Source: Amycolatopsis iheyensis (lineage in GTDB: Bacteria > Actinomycetota > Actinomycetes > Mycobacteriales > Pseudonocardiaceae). Taken from it: a stretch of 64,000 nt of DNA. The notes under the pieces are model-generated. The model was given only the letters and a program-made list of their open reading frames with translations. It had not been told where the DNA came from and made no database searches. Numbering within the stretch: the stretch's first letter is position 1; each line of letters begins with the position of its first letter. Positions 1 through 9,893 of this stretch are shown piece by piece. The stretch spans positions 186,001-250,000 of the forward strand of contig NZ_JAMXQV010000002.1 of assembly GCF_024703995.1 (NCBI RefSeq), written 5' to 3'. The translations under genes were made by a program, and so were the position numbers.

Positions 1-1
1 G

Positions 2-3000
2 GCCCTGCGCACGGTCTTCCCGGAGATCGAGGGCGAGGCGCGGCAGCGGATCCTCGACGACGTCACGATCCCGTTGCCGGTCCGCGAGGTCACCGCGGCC
101 ACCCTCGCCGACGCCGTGTCCGACGCGGCCGGCACGGTGTTCCGGCTGGAGTCCGAGATCCCGCTGCGCGCCGAGCTGCTCCGGCTGGACGCGAGCGAGC
201 ACGTGCTGGTGCTCGTGTTCCACCACATCGCCTCGGACGGCTGGTCGACCGCGCCGCTGTGGCGTGATCTCGCGACGGCCTACACCGCGCGGCAGGCCGG
301 TGACGCTCCTCAGTGGACACCGCTGCCGGTGCAGTACGCGGACTACACGCTGTGGCAGCGCGACGTCCTCGGCGAGCCGGTGATCGAACCGCAGCTGGCC
401 TACTGGCGGGAAGCACTCGCGGGCCTGCCGGAGCGGATCGAGCTGCCGGCCGATCGGCCGCACCCGGCCGAAGCGTCCTATCGGGGCGAGCAGTTCGCCT
501 TCGGCTGGGACGCCGAGCTCCACAGTGGACTCGTCGAGCTGGCCCGGGCCTGCGGCGCCAGCGTGTTCATGGTCGTGCACGCCGGGCTCACCGCGGTGCT
601 GACCCGGCTCGGCGCGGGCACCGACGTCCCGCTCGGCACGTCCATCGCGGGCCGGACCGACCAGGCGCTGGACGATCTCGTCGGGTTCTTCGTCAACACC
701 CTGGTCCTGCGCGTGGACACCGGCGGCGACCCGACGTTCCGGGACCTGGTCGCCCGGGTGCGCGACCGCAGCCTCGACGCCTACGCCCACCAGGACGTGC
801 CGTTCGAGCGGCTGGTCGAAGCGCTGAACCCGGTGCGCTCACTGGCCTATCACCCGCTGTTCCAGACGATGCTCGCCTGGCAGAACAACGCCGTCGCCGA
901 CGTGGCGCTGCCGGGCCTGACCGTCGCGGAGGAGCCGGTGCGGACCGGCACCGCCCGGGCCGACCTGACCTTCTTCGTCGGCGAGCGGCCCGGGCACCAG
1001 GCCGGGATCCGCGGCACGGCGGAGTACAACAGCGACGTCTTCGACCGCGCGAGCGTCGAGGCGATCCTGGACCGGCTGCGGATGCTGCTGCGTGCCGTCG
1101 TGCGCGAGCCGGACACCCGGATCGGCGCGGTCGACCTGCTCACCGACAGCGAGCACGAGCAGCTGGCCGCGGCTCCGGCCACGGCGATCCCCGCGGAGAC
1201 GGCCGCGGAGCTGTTCTCCGCCCAGGTGACCCGCACGCCGGACGCGACGGCTCTGGTGTCCGGCGGCGAAAGCCTCACCTACGCCGAGCTGGACGACCGC
1301 GCGACGACGCTCGCGCGGGCCCTGCTCGCGCGGGGCGCCGGGCCGGAGCGGGTGGTGGCCGTGGCGCTGCCGCGGTCGGCCGACCTGGTCGTCGCGCTGC
1401 TGGCGGTGCTCAAGACCGGCGCCGCTTACCTGCCGCTGGACCTGAACCACCCGGCCGAGCGCGTCGAGCTGATGCTCACCGACGCGTCCCCGCACCTGGT
1501 CGTCGCGAACGACGGCTTCGGCGACCGGCTGGTCCGGCCCGGTGACACCGGGGCCGACGGCGCCTGGCCGTCGATCCGTCCGGACAACCCGGCGTACGTG
1601 ATCTTCACGTCCGGCTCCACCGGCCGCCCGAAAGCCGTCGCCGGGACCCAGCGCGCACTGGCCAACCGGCTGCACTGGGGCCGGGACCTGGCTGACGGCG
1701 TGCGTGTCGCCAAGAGCGCGTTGACCTTCATCGACGGCTCGACCGAGCTGCTCGGCGGGCTCGTCGCGGGCGACCCCGTGGTCCTCGCCGACGACGCGAC
1801 GGCGACCGACCCGCACGCGCTCGCCGAACTCGTGCGGACCTCCGGCGCGCAGGTGCTGACCGTCGTCCCGAGCCTCCTCGACAGCTTCGCCGAGGACGCC
1901 CCGGCCGACGCGTTCGCGAGCGTGACCACGTGGATCACCAGTGGTGAGCCGCTTTCCGACGCCCTCGCCGAGAAGGTGGCCCGGCGGTGGCCGTCGGCGA
2001 AGCTGGTCAACCTCTACGGCTGTTCCGAGGTCGCGGGCGACAGCCTGGCCCAGGTCTGCGGCCCGGCCGCGATCGGCACGCCGATCGCGAACACCCACGC
2101 GCACGTCCTCGACGCCGGTCTCCGGCCGGTCCCGCCGGGGGTGCGCGGCGAGCTGTACCTCGCGGGCGCCGGGCTCGCCCGCGGTTACCTCGGCCGGCCG
2201 GGACTCAGCGCGGAACGGTTCGTCGCGTCGCCGTTCGAGGCGGGGGCGCGAATGTACCGCACCGGCGACCTCGTCCGCCGCCGTCCCGACGGCGCCCTGG
2301 AGTTCCTCGGCCGGGCCGACCAGCAGATCAAGATCCGCGGGTTCCGCGTCGAGCCGGGCGAGGTCGAAGCCGCGCTGACGGCCGACGCGTCGGTGTCGCG
2401 CGCGGTGGTGATCGCCCGCTCGGGCACCCTGCTCGCCTACGTCGCGCCGGCGGGCGACCCGGCCGCACTGCGGGCGCGGCTCGCCGAGCGGCTGCCGGGT
2501 CACCTGGTGCCCTCGGCGATCGTCGTGCTGCCCGAACTTCCGCTGAACGCCAACGGAAAGCTCGACCGCGCAGCCTTGCCCGACCCCGAGGTCCGGGCCA
2601 CGGACCGGGGCGCGCGGACTCCGGCCGAGCAGGCGCTGTGCGACCTGTTCGCCGATGTCCTCGGCGTGCCGTCGGTCGGCCCCGACGACGGGTTCTTCAC
2701 CCTCGGCGGGCACTCGCTGCTGGCGACGCGGCTGGTCAGCCGGATCCGCGCGCTGCTCGGCGTCGAGGTGCCGATCCGGGCGGTGTTCGACGCGCCGACC
2801 CCGGCCCGGCTCGCCGAGCTGCTCGACCCGGGCCGGGAAAGCCGGCCGGCGCTGGTCCCGGCCCGGCGGCCGGAGGTGCTGCCGCTTTCGTTCGCCCAGC
2901 AGCGGCTGTGGTTCCTCGACCGCCTCGACGGGTTGAGCGCGACCTACAACATCCCGTGGGCGTGGGAGCTGACCGGACCGGTCGACACCGACGCGCTCGG

Positions 3001-5965
3001 GGCCGCGCTCGCCGATGTCGTGGCGCGTCACGAGGTCCTCCGCACGATCCTGGTCGAAGAGCAGGGCGTCCCGCGGCAGGTCGTGCTGGCCCCCGGCGAC
3101 GACCGCGCCCGCCCCGAGCTGGTCACCGAGACGGCGGCCGACCTCGACGAGCGCGTCACCGCCGCGGCGTCGTACTGCTTCACCCTCGACGCCGAGATCC
3201 CGGTCCGCGCCACGCTCGTTTCAGCGAGTCCGGAGCGGCATGTGTTCGTGCTCCTGGTCCACCACATCGCGGGCGACGGCTGGTCCTTGCCGCCGCTGAA
3301 GCGGGACCTCGACACGGCCTACGCCGCGCGGCGGCGCGGCGAGCGTCCACAGTGGACGCCGTTGCCGGTCCAGTACGCGGACTACACGCTGTGGCAGCGG
3401 GAGATGTTCGGCCGCGCCGACGACCCCGGCAGCCTCCTCGGCCGGCAGGCGGCGTTCTGGCGGGACGCGCTCGCGGGCCTCCCGGACGAGCTGGCGCTGC
3501 CCGCGGACCGGTCGCGCCCGGCGCGGGCGGGCAACCGGGGCGCCGCCGTGGGGTTCACCGTGCCCGCCGAGGTCCACCGCGGCCTGCGCGAACTGGCCCA
3601 CGGCAGCGACACCAGCACGTTCATGGTTCTGCAGGCGGCCCTCGCCGCGCTGCTGACCCGGCTCGGCGCGGGCACCGACATCCCGCTGGGCACGCCGGTG
3701 GCCGGCCGCATCGATCACGCGCTGGAAGACCTGGCCGGGTTCTTCGTCAACACGCTGGTCCTGCGTACCGACACCGGCGGCGACCCGACGTTCCGGGAGC
3801 TGCTGACCCGCGTCCGGGAGGCCGACCTCGCCGCGTACGCCCACCAGGACCTGCCGTTCGAGCACCTCGTCGAGCTGCTCAACCCGACGCGGTCCCTGGC
3901 GCGGCACCCGCTGTTCCAGGTGATGCTCGCCGTCTACCACTCGGGGACCGAGAAGGAGCGGCTGCTCGGCCTGGAAGCGTCCTATCGGGACACCGGGCTG
4001 CGGCAGGCGAAGTTCGACCTCTCCTTCGACCTGGTCGAGACGCCCGAGGGCATCGACGGCGACCTCGAGTTCAGCCTCGACCTGTTCGACGAGGAGACCG
4101 CGCGGACGCTCACCGAGCGGCTGGTGCGGCTGATGACGGCCGTCGTCGCGGACCCGGACCGGCCGTTGAGCCGGATCGACGTCCTCGCCGCGGCCGAGCG
4201 GCAGCGGATCCTCGGCGAGTGGGGCACCGGCGCGCCGGTGACGACGGCGGCGCCGACCGTCGTCGACCGGCTGGCCGCGCAGGTGGCGGCGACACCGGAC
4301 GCGACCGCGGTGAGCGACGCGGTTTCGGGCGTGACGTTCGCCGAGCTCGCCACGCGGACCGACCGGCTCGCCCGGTGGCTGGCGGCGCAGGGCGCGGGCC
4401 CGGAGAAGATCGTCGCGCTGGTCCTGCCGCGCTCGGCGGCGGTCGTCGAGGCGATCTTCGGTGTGTTCAAGACCGGTGCGGCGTACCTGCCGGTGGACCC
4501 GGACCAGCCGGCGGACCGGATCGCGGCGATCCTCGATGACGCCGGGGCGTCCTTGGTGCTCACCAGCCGCTCGCTGCCCTCGCCGGTTCCCGGGGCGCTG
4601 TTCGTCGAGGACCTGGCTGAGGACACAGTGGACAGTTCCGTTGTGCTCACCCCGCCGTCGCCCGCGAACCCGGCGTACGTGCTCTACACGTCCGGTTCGA
4701 CGGGCAAGCCCAAGGGGGTCGTCATCCCGCACTCCGGGCTGGTGAACCTGTTCCACAGCCACCGGGAGACGCTCTACCGCCCGGCGGTCGCCGCGGCGGG
4801 CGGGCGGCGGCTGCGGGTCGGGCACGCGTGGGCGTTCTTCTTCGACGCGTCGTGGCAGCCGCAGCTGTGGCTGCTGGACGGGCACGAGGTGCACGTCGTC
4901 GACGACGAGACGCGCCGGGACCCGGACCGGCTGGCCGCCGTGGTGCGCGAGCGCGGGCTCGACTTCCTGGAGCTGACGCCGTCGCACTTCGCGCAGCTGG
5001 CCGCGGCGGGGGTCGTCGAGGACGGGAAATGCGCGCTCGGCGTCGTCGGTGTCGGCGGTGAAGCGGTGTCCCAGGCGCTGTGGGAGCAGCTGCGCGCGAT
5101 GCCGGGCACCGCGGCGTACAACCTCTACGGCCCGACCGAGGCCACAGTGGACGCTCTGGTCGGGCGGTTCGCCGACGCGGACCGCCCGGTGGTCGGGCGG
5201 CCGGTGCACAACGCCCGCGCATACGTCCTCGACGGCGGCCTCGGCCCGGTCCCGGCCGGCGTGCCCGGCGAGCTGTACCTGGCCGGCGCCGGGCTGGCGC
5301 GTGGCTACCACGGCCGTCCTTCGCTGACCGCCGACCGGTTCGTCGCCGATCCGTTCGGGCCGCCGGGGGAGCGGATGTACCGCACCGGCGACCTGGTGCG
5401 GTGGCGGCCGGACGGGCAGCTCGAGTACCTCGGCCGCACCGACGACCAGGTCAAGATCCGCGGCTTCCGGATCGAGCCGGGCGAGATCGAGACGGCCCTG
5501 ACCCGGCACGAGGACGTCGCGCAGGCGCTGGTCGTCGTCCGCGAAGACCGGGACAAGCGGCTGGTCGCCTACACCACCCCGGCGACCGCGGACCCGGCCC
5601 AGCTGCGGGCGTTCGTGGCGCGGTCGCTGCCGGAGTACATGGTGCCCGCGGCGATCGTCCCGCTGGCCGCGTTCCCCGTGACGCCCAACGGGAAGCTCGA
5701 CCGGGCCGCGCTGCCGGCGCCGGAGTTCGAAACCCGGGGACGGGCACCCGAGACGCCCCTGGAGAAGACCCTCTGCGAGATCTTCGCGGAGGTGCTGGAC
5801 GTCGCCGCCGTCGGCGCCGACGACGACCTGTTCACCCTCGGCGGGCATTCGATGCTGCTGGTCGTCCTGCGCAACCGGATCACCGAGCGGCTCGGGACCG
5901 AGCTGCCGATCGCCGAGTTCTTCCGTACCCCCACGGCGGCCGGACTGGCCGCCTTGCTGACCTGA
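2..5965 (+). CDS. Non-ribosomal peptide synthetase, C-A-T-C-A-T, 5' truncated
   Basis: The frame is open from base 2, so the gene begins upstream of the window. Counting from the TTG at base 74, the order is a condensation domain (HHIASDG near residue 49), adenylation domain 1 ([10 protein letters not shown] near 510), a carrier domain (LGGHSLL near 877), a second condensation domain (HHIAGDG near 1063), adenylation domain 2 ([10 protein letters not shown] near 1538) and a terminal carrier (LGGHSML near 1923). There is no thioesterase, reductase or epimerase, so release must involve another protein. Each carrier has the Ser that receives phosphopantetheine. The neighbours (panD, ferric-siderophore lipoprotein, mbtH, iron boxes) indicate a siderophore assembly line. 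Domain A1 has an unusual A4 core, [12 protein letters not shown] could not assign a substrate to either A domain. Confidence 0.95.
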   Translation, partial: ALRTVFPEIEGEARQRILDDVTIPLPVREVTAATLADAVSDAAGTVFRLESEIPLRAELLRLDASEHVLVLVFHHIASDGWSTAPLWRDLATAYTARQAGDAPQWTPLPVQYADYTLWQRDVLGEPVIEPQLAYWREALAGLPERIELPADRPHPAEASYRGEQFAFGWDAELHSGLVELARACGASVFMVVHAGLTAVLTRLGAGTDVPLGTSIAGRTDQALDDLVGFFVNTLVLRVDTGGDPTFRDLVARVRDRSLDAYAHQDVPFERLVEALNPVRSLAYHPLFQTMLAWQNNAVADVALPGLTVAEEPVRTGTARADLTFFVGERPGHQAGIRGTAEYNSDVFDRASVEAILDRLRMLLRAVVREPDTRIGAVDLLTDSEHEQLAAAPATAIPAETAAELFSAQVTRTPDATALVSGGESLTYAELDDRATTLARALLARGAGPERVVAVALPRSADLVVALLAVLKTGAAYLPLDLNHPAERVELMLTDASPHLVVANDGFGDRLVRPGDTGADGAWPSIRPDNPAYVIFTSGSTGRPKAVAGTQRALANRLHWGRDLADGVRVAKSALTFIDGSTELLGGLVAGDPVVLADDATATDPHALAELVRTSGAQVLTVVPSLLDSFAEDAPADAFASVTTWITSGEPLSDALAEKVARRWPSAKLVNLYGCSEVAGDSLAQVCGPAAIGTPIANTHAHVLDAGLRPVPPGVRGELYLAGAGLARGYLGRPGLSAERFVASPFEAGARMYRTGDLVRRRPDGALEFLGRADQQIKIRGFRVEPGEVEAALTADASVSRAVVIARSGTLLAYVAPAGDPAALRARLAERLPGHLVPSAIVVLPELPLNANGKLDRAALPDPEVRATDRGARTPAEQALCDLFADVLGVPSVGPDDGFFTLGGHSLLATRLVSRIRALLGVEVPIRAVFDAPTPARLAELLDPGRESRPALVPARRPEVLPLSFAQQRLWFLDRLDGLSATYNIPWAWELTGPVDTDALGAALADVVARHEVLRTILVEEQGVPRQVVLAPGDDRARPELVTETAADLDERVTAAASYCFTLDAEIPVRATLVSASPERHVFVLLVHHIAGDGWSLPPLKRDLDTAYAARRRGERPQWTPLPVQYADYTLWQREMFGRADDPGSLLGRQAAFWRDALAGLPDELALPADRSRPARAGNRGAAVGFTVPAEVHRGLRELAHGSDTSTFMVLQAALAALLTRLGAGTDIPLGTPVAGRIDHALEDLAGFFVNTLVLRTDTGGDPTFRELLTRVREADLAAYAHQDLPFEHLVELLNPTRSLARHPLFQVMLAVYHSGTEKERLLGLEASYRDTGLRQAKFDLSFDLVETPEGIDGDLEFSLDLFDEETARTLTERLVRLMTAVVADPDRPLSRIDVLAAAERQRILGEWGTGAPVTTAAPTVVDRLAAQVAATPDATAVSDAVSGVTFAELATRTDRLARWLAAQGAGPEKIVALVLPRSAAVVEAIFGVFKTGAAYLPVDPDQPADRIAAILDDAGASLVLTSRSLPSPVPGALFVEDLAEDTVDSSVVLTPPSPANPAYVLYTSGSTGKPKGVVIPHSGLVNLFHSHRETLYRPAVAAAGGRRLRVGHAWAFFFDASWQPQLWLLDGHEVHVVDDETRRDPDRLAAVVRERGLDFLELTPSHFAQLAAAGVVEDGKCALGVVGVGGEAVSQALWEQLRAMPGTAAYNLYGPTEATVDALVGRFADADRPVVGRPVHNARAYVLDGGLGPVPAGVPGELYLAGAGLARGYHGRPSLTADRFVADPFGPPGERMYRTGDLVRWRPDGQLEYLGRTDDQVKIRGFRIEPGEIETALTRHEDVAQALVVVREDRDKRLVAYTTPATADPAQLRAFVARSLPEYMVPAAIVPLAAFPVTPNGKLDRAALPAPEFETRGRAPETPLEKTLCEIFAEVLDVAAVGADDDLFTLGGHSMLLVVLRNRITERLGTELPIAEFFRTPTAAGLAALLT
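3344..3360. repeat. Copy of an iterated palindrome, GCGTCCAC-A-GTGGACGC
   Basis: This is one of the longest examples of a short palindrome (core TCCACAGTGGA) that recurs through the window, mostly inside genes. Exact copies of the 10-mer CACAGTGGAC or its complement are at 521, 3348, 4624, 5143, 10373, 13769, 17624, 18573 and 61094. In several genes it encodes S/A-T-V-D and forces the codon ACA, which is rare in such GC-rich DNA. Its function is unknown to me. Confidence 0.75.
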
Positions 5966-5979
5966 GACGCGAGGTAGAC

Positions 5980-6390
5980 GTGCACCGCACTCTGATGAAC
6001 GCCAAGATCCACCGGGCCACCGTGACGCAGGCCGACCTGCACTACGTCGGCTCGCTGACGATCGACGCGGACCTGATGGCCGCCGCGGACATCGTCGAAG
6101 GGGAGCGCGTCCAGGTCGTCGACATCACCAACGGCGCCCGGCTGGAGACCTACGCCATCACCGGCGAACCCGGCTCCGGCGTGATCGGCGTCAACGGCGC
6201 CGCGGCGCACCTCGTGCACCCCGGCGACCTCGTCATCATCATCACCTACGCCCAGGTCGACGAGGCCGAGCGGGCCGGGCACCGGCCGCGCGTGGTGCAC
6301 GTCGACGCCGACAACCGGCAGGTCCACCTGGGACACGACCCGGCCGAGCCGGTGCCGGGCGCGCAAGCCCAGCTTTCGGGCCGGAATTGA
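5980..6390 (+). CDS. panD: Aspartate 1-decarboxylase proenzyme
   Basis: This 136-residue pyruvoyl enzyme converts L-aspartate to beta-alanine, normally for pantothenate. The N-terminus aligns with the family ([15 protein letters not shown]) and carries the self-cleavage site Gly-Ser in HYVGS near residue 25, followed by the conserved ITNGAR and NGAAAH segments. The GTG at 5980 is chosen because it gives the standard N-terminus and follows GAGG by 5 nt. It starts 14 nt after the NRPS stop, so it is very probably co-transcribed with it. A panD placed in a siderophore operon, away from panBC, suggests a dedicated supply of beta-alanine as a building block; this is inference. The C-terminal tail after residue 115 is slightly longer than in E. 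coli PanD. Confidence 0.93.
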   Translation: MHRTLMNAKIHRATVTQADLHYVGSLTIDADLMAAADIVEGERVQVVDITNGARLETYAITGEPGSGVIGVNGAAAHLVHPGDLVIIITYAQVDEAERAGHRPRVVHVDADNRQVHLGHDPAEPVPGAQAQLSGRN

Positions 6391-6449
6391 CGCAGGTGGG
6401 GGTGGACACAGGTCGGTCGCGACAGTTGCTTTCGGCAGCCTCACCTAAA

Positions 6450-6468
6450 TAAGGTGTGCCTACCCTAA
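6450..6468 (-). promoter_or_regulatory. Iron box (IdeR/DmdR-type operator)
   Basis: Read on the minus strand, the 19-mer TTAGGGTAGGCACACCTTA matches the actinobacterial iron-box consensus TTAGGTTAGGCTAACCTAA at 15 of 19 positions. It lies 20-38 nt before the siderophore-binding lipoprotein start. An overlapping short palindrome CACCT-aaata-AGGTG (6442-6456) extends the site. It predicts repression of this gene and mbtH by Fe(II)-loaded DtxR-family regulator. Confidence 0.75.
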
Positions 6469-6487
6469 AGTCTGGTGAGAGGTTCTC

Positions 6488-7510
6488 ATGTCCGTGTTTC
6501 AAGGCGCTGCCGGGCTCAGCCGGCGTGGATTCCTGATCGGGGCCGGTGGCCTCGCGGCGGCCGCCGCCCTCACCGCGTGCGGGAGCGGCGAGGACAAGCC
6601 CGCCGCGTCGTCGGGCCCGTGGGAGTTCACCGACGACCGCGGGCAGAAGGCCACTCGCGACCAGCGGCCGTCCCGCGTGGTCGCCTACGCCAGCTCGGCC
6701 GCGGCGCTGTGGGACTACGGCGTCCGCCCGGTCGGTGTGTTCGGCCCGCAGAAGACCGCGGACGGCAAGAAGGAGATCCAGGCCGGCAACATCGACCTGA
6801 ACGCCGTCACCTCGATCGGGAACGCCTGGGACGACTTCAGCATGGAGAAGTTCGCCGCGCTCAAGCCCGACCTGGTCGTCACCGGGCTCACCGGGACCAA
6901 GCCGACCGACCTGTGGGTGCTGAAGGACGACCTCGGCCCCAAGGTGCAGCAGATCGCCCCGATCGTCGCGATGTCGGAGTACAAGGTCACGCTGCCGAAG
7001 GTGATCGAACGCTTCGAGCAGCTCGCGGTGGCCCTGGGCGGCGACGCGAACTCCGACGTCATCAAGAAGGGCAAGGACGACTTTCAGAAGGCGTCCGACG
7101 ACCTCAAAGCGGCGATCAAGGCCAAGCCGGGCCTCCGGGTGCTCGTGGTGTCCAGCGACAAGGACAACATGTACGTCTGCAAGCCGGAGTTCTTCGCGGA
7201 CCTGGCCTACTACCGCGAGCTCGGCCTGGACATCGTCGACGGCGCCGGCCCGGACGACTACTTCGAGACGCTCAGCTGGGAGCAGGCGGGCAAGTACCCG
7301 GCGGACCTGATCCTGACCGACAGCCGCACGTTCGCGCTGTCGCGTCAGCAGCTCGCGGCGATCCCGACGTGGGCGCAGGTGCCCGCCGTCAAGGCCGGCC
7401 AGCTCGCCGACTGGTCGACCGAACCCCGGTTCAACCCGGTGCTCGCGGCCCCGGTCATCCAGAAGCTGACCGAGGTCGTCAAGGGCGCCCGCACGGACAT
7501 CACCGCCTGA
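6488..7510 (+). CDS. Ferric-siderophore ABC transporter substrate-binding lipoprotein
   Basis: This 340-residue protein is exported by the Tat route and lipid-anchored: the N-terminus has a twin-arginine stretch (SRRGFLIG) and a lipobox LTAC with Cys at about residue 31. The mature part has the periplasmic-binding-protein fold of the FepB/FhuD class ([10 protein letters not shown], then [10 protein letters not shown], then the LKPDLVVTG segment). Its expected job is to capture the ferric siderophore outside the membrane and pass it to an ABC permease, which is not in this window. It sits behind an iron box and 11 nt before mbtH, so it belongs to the siderophore regulon. The SD GAGAGG ends 6 nt before the ATG. 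Confidence 0.92.
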   Translation: MSVFQGAAGLSRRGFLIGAGGLAAAAALTACGSGEDKPAASSGPWEFTDDRGQKATRDQRPSRVVAYASSAAALWDYGVRPVGVFGPQKTADGKKEIQAGNIDLNAVTSIGNAWDDFSMEKFAALKPDLVVTGLTGTKPTDLWVLKDDLGPKVQQIAPIVAMSEYKVTLPKVIERFEQLAVALGGDANSDVIKKGKDDFQKASDDLKAAIKAKPGLRVLVVSSDKDNMYVCKPEFFADLAYYRELGLDIVDGAGPDDYFETLSWEQAGKYPADLILTDSRTFALSRQQLAAIPTWAQVPAVKAGQLADWSTEPRFNPVLAAPVIQKLTEVVKGARTDITA

Positions 7511-7521
7511 GGAGGCCTGGC

Positions 7522-7731
7522 ATGACCAACCCGTTCGAAGACCCGGCCGGCACGTACCTGGTGCTGGTCAACGCGGAGAACCAGCACAGCCTGTGGCCGG
7601 AGTTCGTCGACGTCCCGGCCGGCTGGACGACCGCGTTCGGCCCGGCGGGCCGCCAGGAGTGCCTGGACCACGTGGAAGCGAACTGGACGGACATGCGCCC
7701 CAAGTCCCTGGCCGACGCCATGGACGCCTAG
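7522..7731 (+). CDS. MbtH-family NRPS accessory protein
   Basis: This 69-residue protein has the family signature: NPFEDP at the N-terminus, then [10 protein letters not shown], the VPAGW segment and a C-terminal WTDMRPKSL. MbtH proteins bind adenylation domains and are needed for folding or activity of many actinobacterial NRPSs. The ATG follows GAGG by about 7 nt and begins 11 nt after the lipoprotein gene, so the two form an operon. The most likely client is the NRPS at the left edge of the window. Confidence 0.96.
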   Translation: MTNPFEDPAGTYLVLVNAENQHSLWPEFVDVPAGWTTAFGPAGRQECLDHVEANWTDMRPKSLADAMDA

Positions 7732-7744
7732 CCACCTGGCCGGG

Positions 7745-7780
7745 AAAGCGCCGGGAGCCATCGGGGGCTCCCGGCGCTTT
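7745..7780 (+). terminator. Strong hairpin terminator after mbtH
   Basis: A perfect 15-bp stem (AAAGCGCCGGGAGCC with its complement) closes a 6-nt loop 14 nt after the mbtH stop. The 3' arm ends in CTTT, giving only a short T-run, as is usual for actinomycete terminators. Confidence 0.85.
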
Positions 7781-7795
7781 CGCACGTCGCCGCGC

Positions 7796-8135
7796 GTGAT
7801 GCCCCTCCAATCACGCGAGATGCCTCTCCAGACACGCGAGATGCCCCTTCAATCACGCGAGCCGACTCCCCAGGCACGCGAGATGCCCCTTCAAGCACGC
7901 GAGTTCCGCCTCCAATCACGCGAGTTCCGTCTTCAATCACGCGAGATCCGCTCCGGATCACGCGGATCCCGCGTTCGGGAAGGTCGGCTCGCGTGCCTGG
8001 AGGGTCGGCTCGCGTGCTTGGGGAGTCGGCTCGCGTGCTTGGACGGTCGGCTCGTGTGTCTGGCGGGGCATCACGTGTGTCTGGAGGGGTATCGGGTGTG
8101 ATTGGCGGGGCATCACTCGTGATTGGCGGGACGAC
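7796..8135. repeat. Inverted array of 21-bp degenerate repeats between convergent genes
   Basis: The whole gap between mbtH and the exporter operon is built from about sixteen 21-bp units. The left half (to about 7965) has units of the type CACGCGAGATGCCCCTTCAAT. The right half has the reverse complement (for example GGCTCGCGTGCTTGGGGAGTC). Transcribed from either side, the RNA could fold into a long imperfect hairpin. Unit length is constant but units differ from one another, and there are no spacers. A related array lies at 47760-47900, also between convergent genes. The likely role is a transcription barrier or bidirectional terminator. No gene was seen here, although the 21-bp period keeps spurious reading frames open. 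Confidence 0.85.
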
Positions 8136-8141
8136 ACGGCG

Positions 8142-9893
8142 TCAGGCGCGTTGGCCTGACCATGCCGACCACAGCTTTGCGTACCGACCGCCCGCGGCGA
8201 CCAGCTCCTCGTGCGTGCCGGACTCCACCACCGCGCCCGCGTCGAGGACCACGATGCGGTCCGACGCCGCCGCCTGGGTGAGGCGGTGGGCGACCACCAG
8301 CGCCGTGCGGCCTTCGAGGGCCGCCGCGGCGGCCGACTCGAGGACTCGGGAACCCGCGCTGCCCGCCTCGGCCGTCGCCTCGTCGAGGATCGCGATCGGT
8401 GGGTCCGCCAGCACCAGGCGGACCAGGGCCAGCTGCTGCGCCTGCGTCACCGTGAGCTGGTGACCGCCTTCGCCGACCACCGTCGCGAGCCCGGACGGCA
8501 GGCTGTCCACCCAGGTCAGCGCCCCCACCTTGGCCAGCGCCGCCCGCAGATCGGCGTCGGACGCCGAGGGGTGCGCCAAGCGCAGGTCGTCCGCCAACGG
8601 GCCCGCGAAGACGTGGACCTCCTGGCTGATCAGCGCGACACTCCGGCGGGTCTCCTCCGGCCCCAGCTCGTCCAGGGACACCCCGCCGAGCGTCACCGAC
8701 CCCGAAGCCGGCCGGTGGATGCCCGCGACCAGCTTGGCCAGCGTCGTCTTCCCGGCCCCGCTCGCCCCGACCAGCGCCACCCGCTCACCGGGCGCGACGT
8801 CGAGGTCGATGTCCCGCAGCACCGGGTGGCCGTCCACATAGGAATAGCCGGCCGCCGCCGTCTTCACCGACGCGTCCAGCGGGCGGGCCGGCCGCGAAGG
8901 CGACGCGTCGGCGGGCAGGTCGGCGACGCCGATCAGCCGCGCGAGGCCGGCCGCGGCCGCCTGGGCGTCGTCGACCAGCGCGAGCGCCGTCGTGATCGGC
9001 CCGAACAGGCTGTGGAAGTACAACGCCGCCGCCGTCGCGACACCGACCGTCACCGCGTCCGCCCCGACGAGCAGGAACCCCATCGCCAGCACGGCCGACA
9101 GCCCGACGAACTCCGCCAGGTTGAGCCGCGCGTAGAACCGCGTCACCAGCCGGATCCCGCGCAGTGCCAGCTCGACGGCCGTGTCCGACCGCTTCCGCAC
9201 CCGGTCCAGGTGGGCGTCACCGAGCCGGAACGCGCGGACGGTCTTGGCGCCGCCGATGGTGTCGAGCAGCTGCTGCTGTTGCACCCCGACGGCCTCGCGC
9301 TGACTGGCGTACAACGGCTTCGCGCGCGGCACGTACCAGCGCACCGTCCAGAGCTGGATCGGCACGGCCACCAGCGCGGCCAGCAGGAACCGCCAGTCGA
9401 GCACGGCCAGCGCGCCCAGCGTCAGCACGACCGTCAACACCGACCGGCCCAGCTCGGGCAGTGCCTGCCGCACCGCCTCGGCGACCACCGAGACGTCGTT
9501 CGTGACGCGGGTCGTGAGGTCGCCGGACCCGGCGCGTTCGAGCTGTTCGAGCGGCAGCCCGAGGGCGCGTTCGACGAAGCGCTCGCGCAGCTCGGCCAGG
9601 ATCGTCTCGCCCAGGCGCGCCACCATGGACACGCCGATCGCGGTCGCGACCGCCTGCGCCAGCGCGACGAGCACCAGGCCCACCACGGGAACGACGAGCT
9701 CGGACGCGGGATGGCGCGTCGCGACGAGGTCGACGATCCGGCCGAGCAGGGGAGCGGTGAGCAGGCCGATCGCGGTGGCCGCGACGAGCATCGTGAACGC
9801 GGCCGCGGTGCGGCCCGTCGCCCGGCCGAGGAGCTCGCCGACGACGGCGCGGATCCGGCGGCCGTCGGCCACGGGGAGGAGTTCACGGGTCAT
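8142..9893 (-). CDS. ABC exporter half-transporter, catalytic subunit of a heterodimer
   Basis: This 583-residue protein has an N-terminal six-helix exporter domain (residues about 15-320) and a C-terminal nucleotide-binding domain. Walker A (GASGAGKTT), the Q-loop (LISQEV), Walker B with catalytic Glu (IAILDEAT) and the switch His (VVAHRL) are intact. The ABC signature is degenerate: VTQAQQ in place of LSGGQ. It overlaps the upstream partner by 4 nt (ATGA), so the two are translationally coupled and surely form a heterodimer. Within an iron-box operon opposite a siderophore cluster, it is probably a siderophore exporter or an IrtAB-like importer; the sequence does not tell which. No separate siderophore-interaction domain is fused. 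Confidence 0.9.
   Translation of the reverse strand: MTRELLPVADGRRIRAVVGELLGRATGRTAAAFTMLVAATAIGLLTAPLLGRIVDLVATRHPASELVVPVVGLVLVALAQAVATAIGVSMVARLGETILAELRERFVERALGLPLEQLERAGSGDLTTRVTNDVSVVAEAVRQALPELGRSVLTVVLTLGALAVLDWRFLLAALVAVPIQLWTVRWYVPRAKPLYASQREAVGVQQQQLLDTIGGAKTVRAFRLGDAHLDRVRKRSDTAVELALRGIRLVTRFYARLNLAEFVGLSAVLAMGFLLVGADAVTVGVATAAALYFHSLFGPITTALALVDDAQAAAAGLARLIGVADLPADASPSRPARPLDASVKTAAAGYSYVDGHPVLRDIDLDVAPGERVALVGASGAGKTTLAKLVAGIHRPASGSVTLGGVSLDELGPEETRRSVALISQEVHVFAGPLADDLRLAHPSASDADLRAALAKVGALTWVDSLPSGLATVVGEGGHQLTVTQAQQLALVRLVLADPPIAILDEATAEAGSAGSRVLESAAAAALEGRTALVVAHRLTQAAASDRIVVLDAGAVVESGTHEELVAAGGRYAKLWSAWSGQRA

Noticed and set aside
839..5848. Very long minus-strand ORFs antisense to the NRPS (730 and 875 codons)
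   Set aside because: They are Arg/Gly/Asp-rich shadow frames that arise from strong G/C third-position bias; no domain is visible and the NRPS frame explains the sequence.
7796..8135. Possible CRISPR array
   Set aside because: The units abut each other with no unique spacers, diverge from one another and reverse orientation midway; no cas genes are present.
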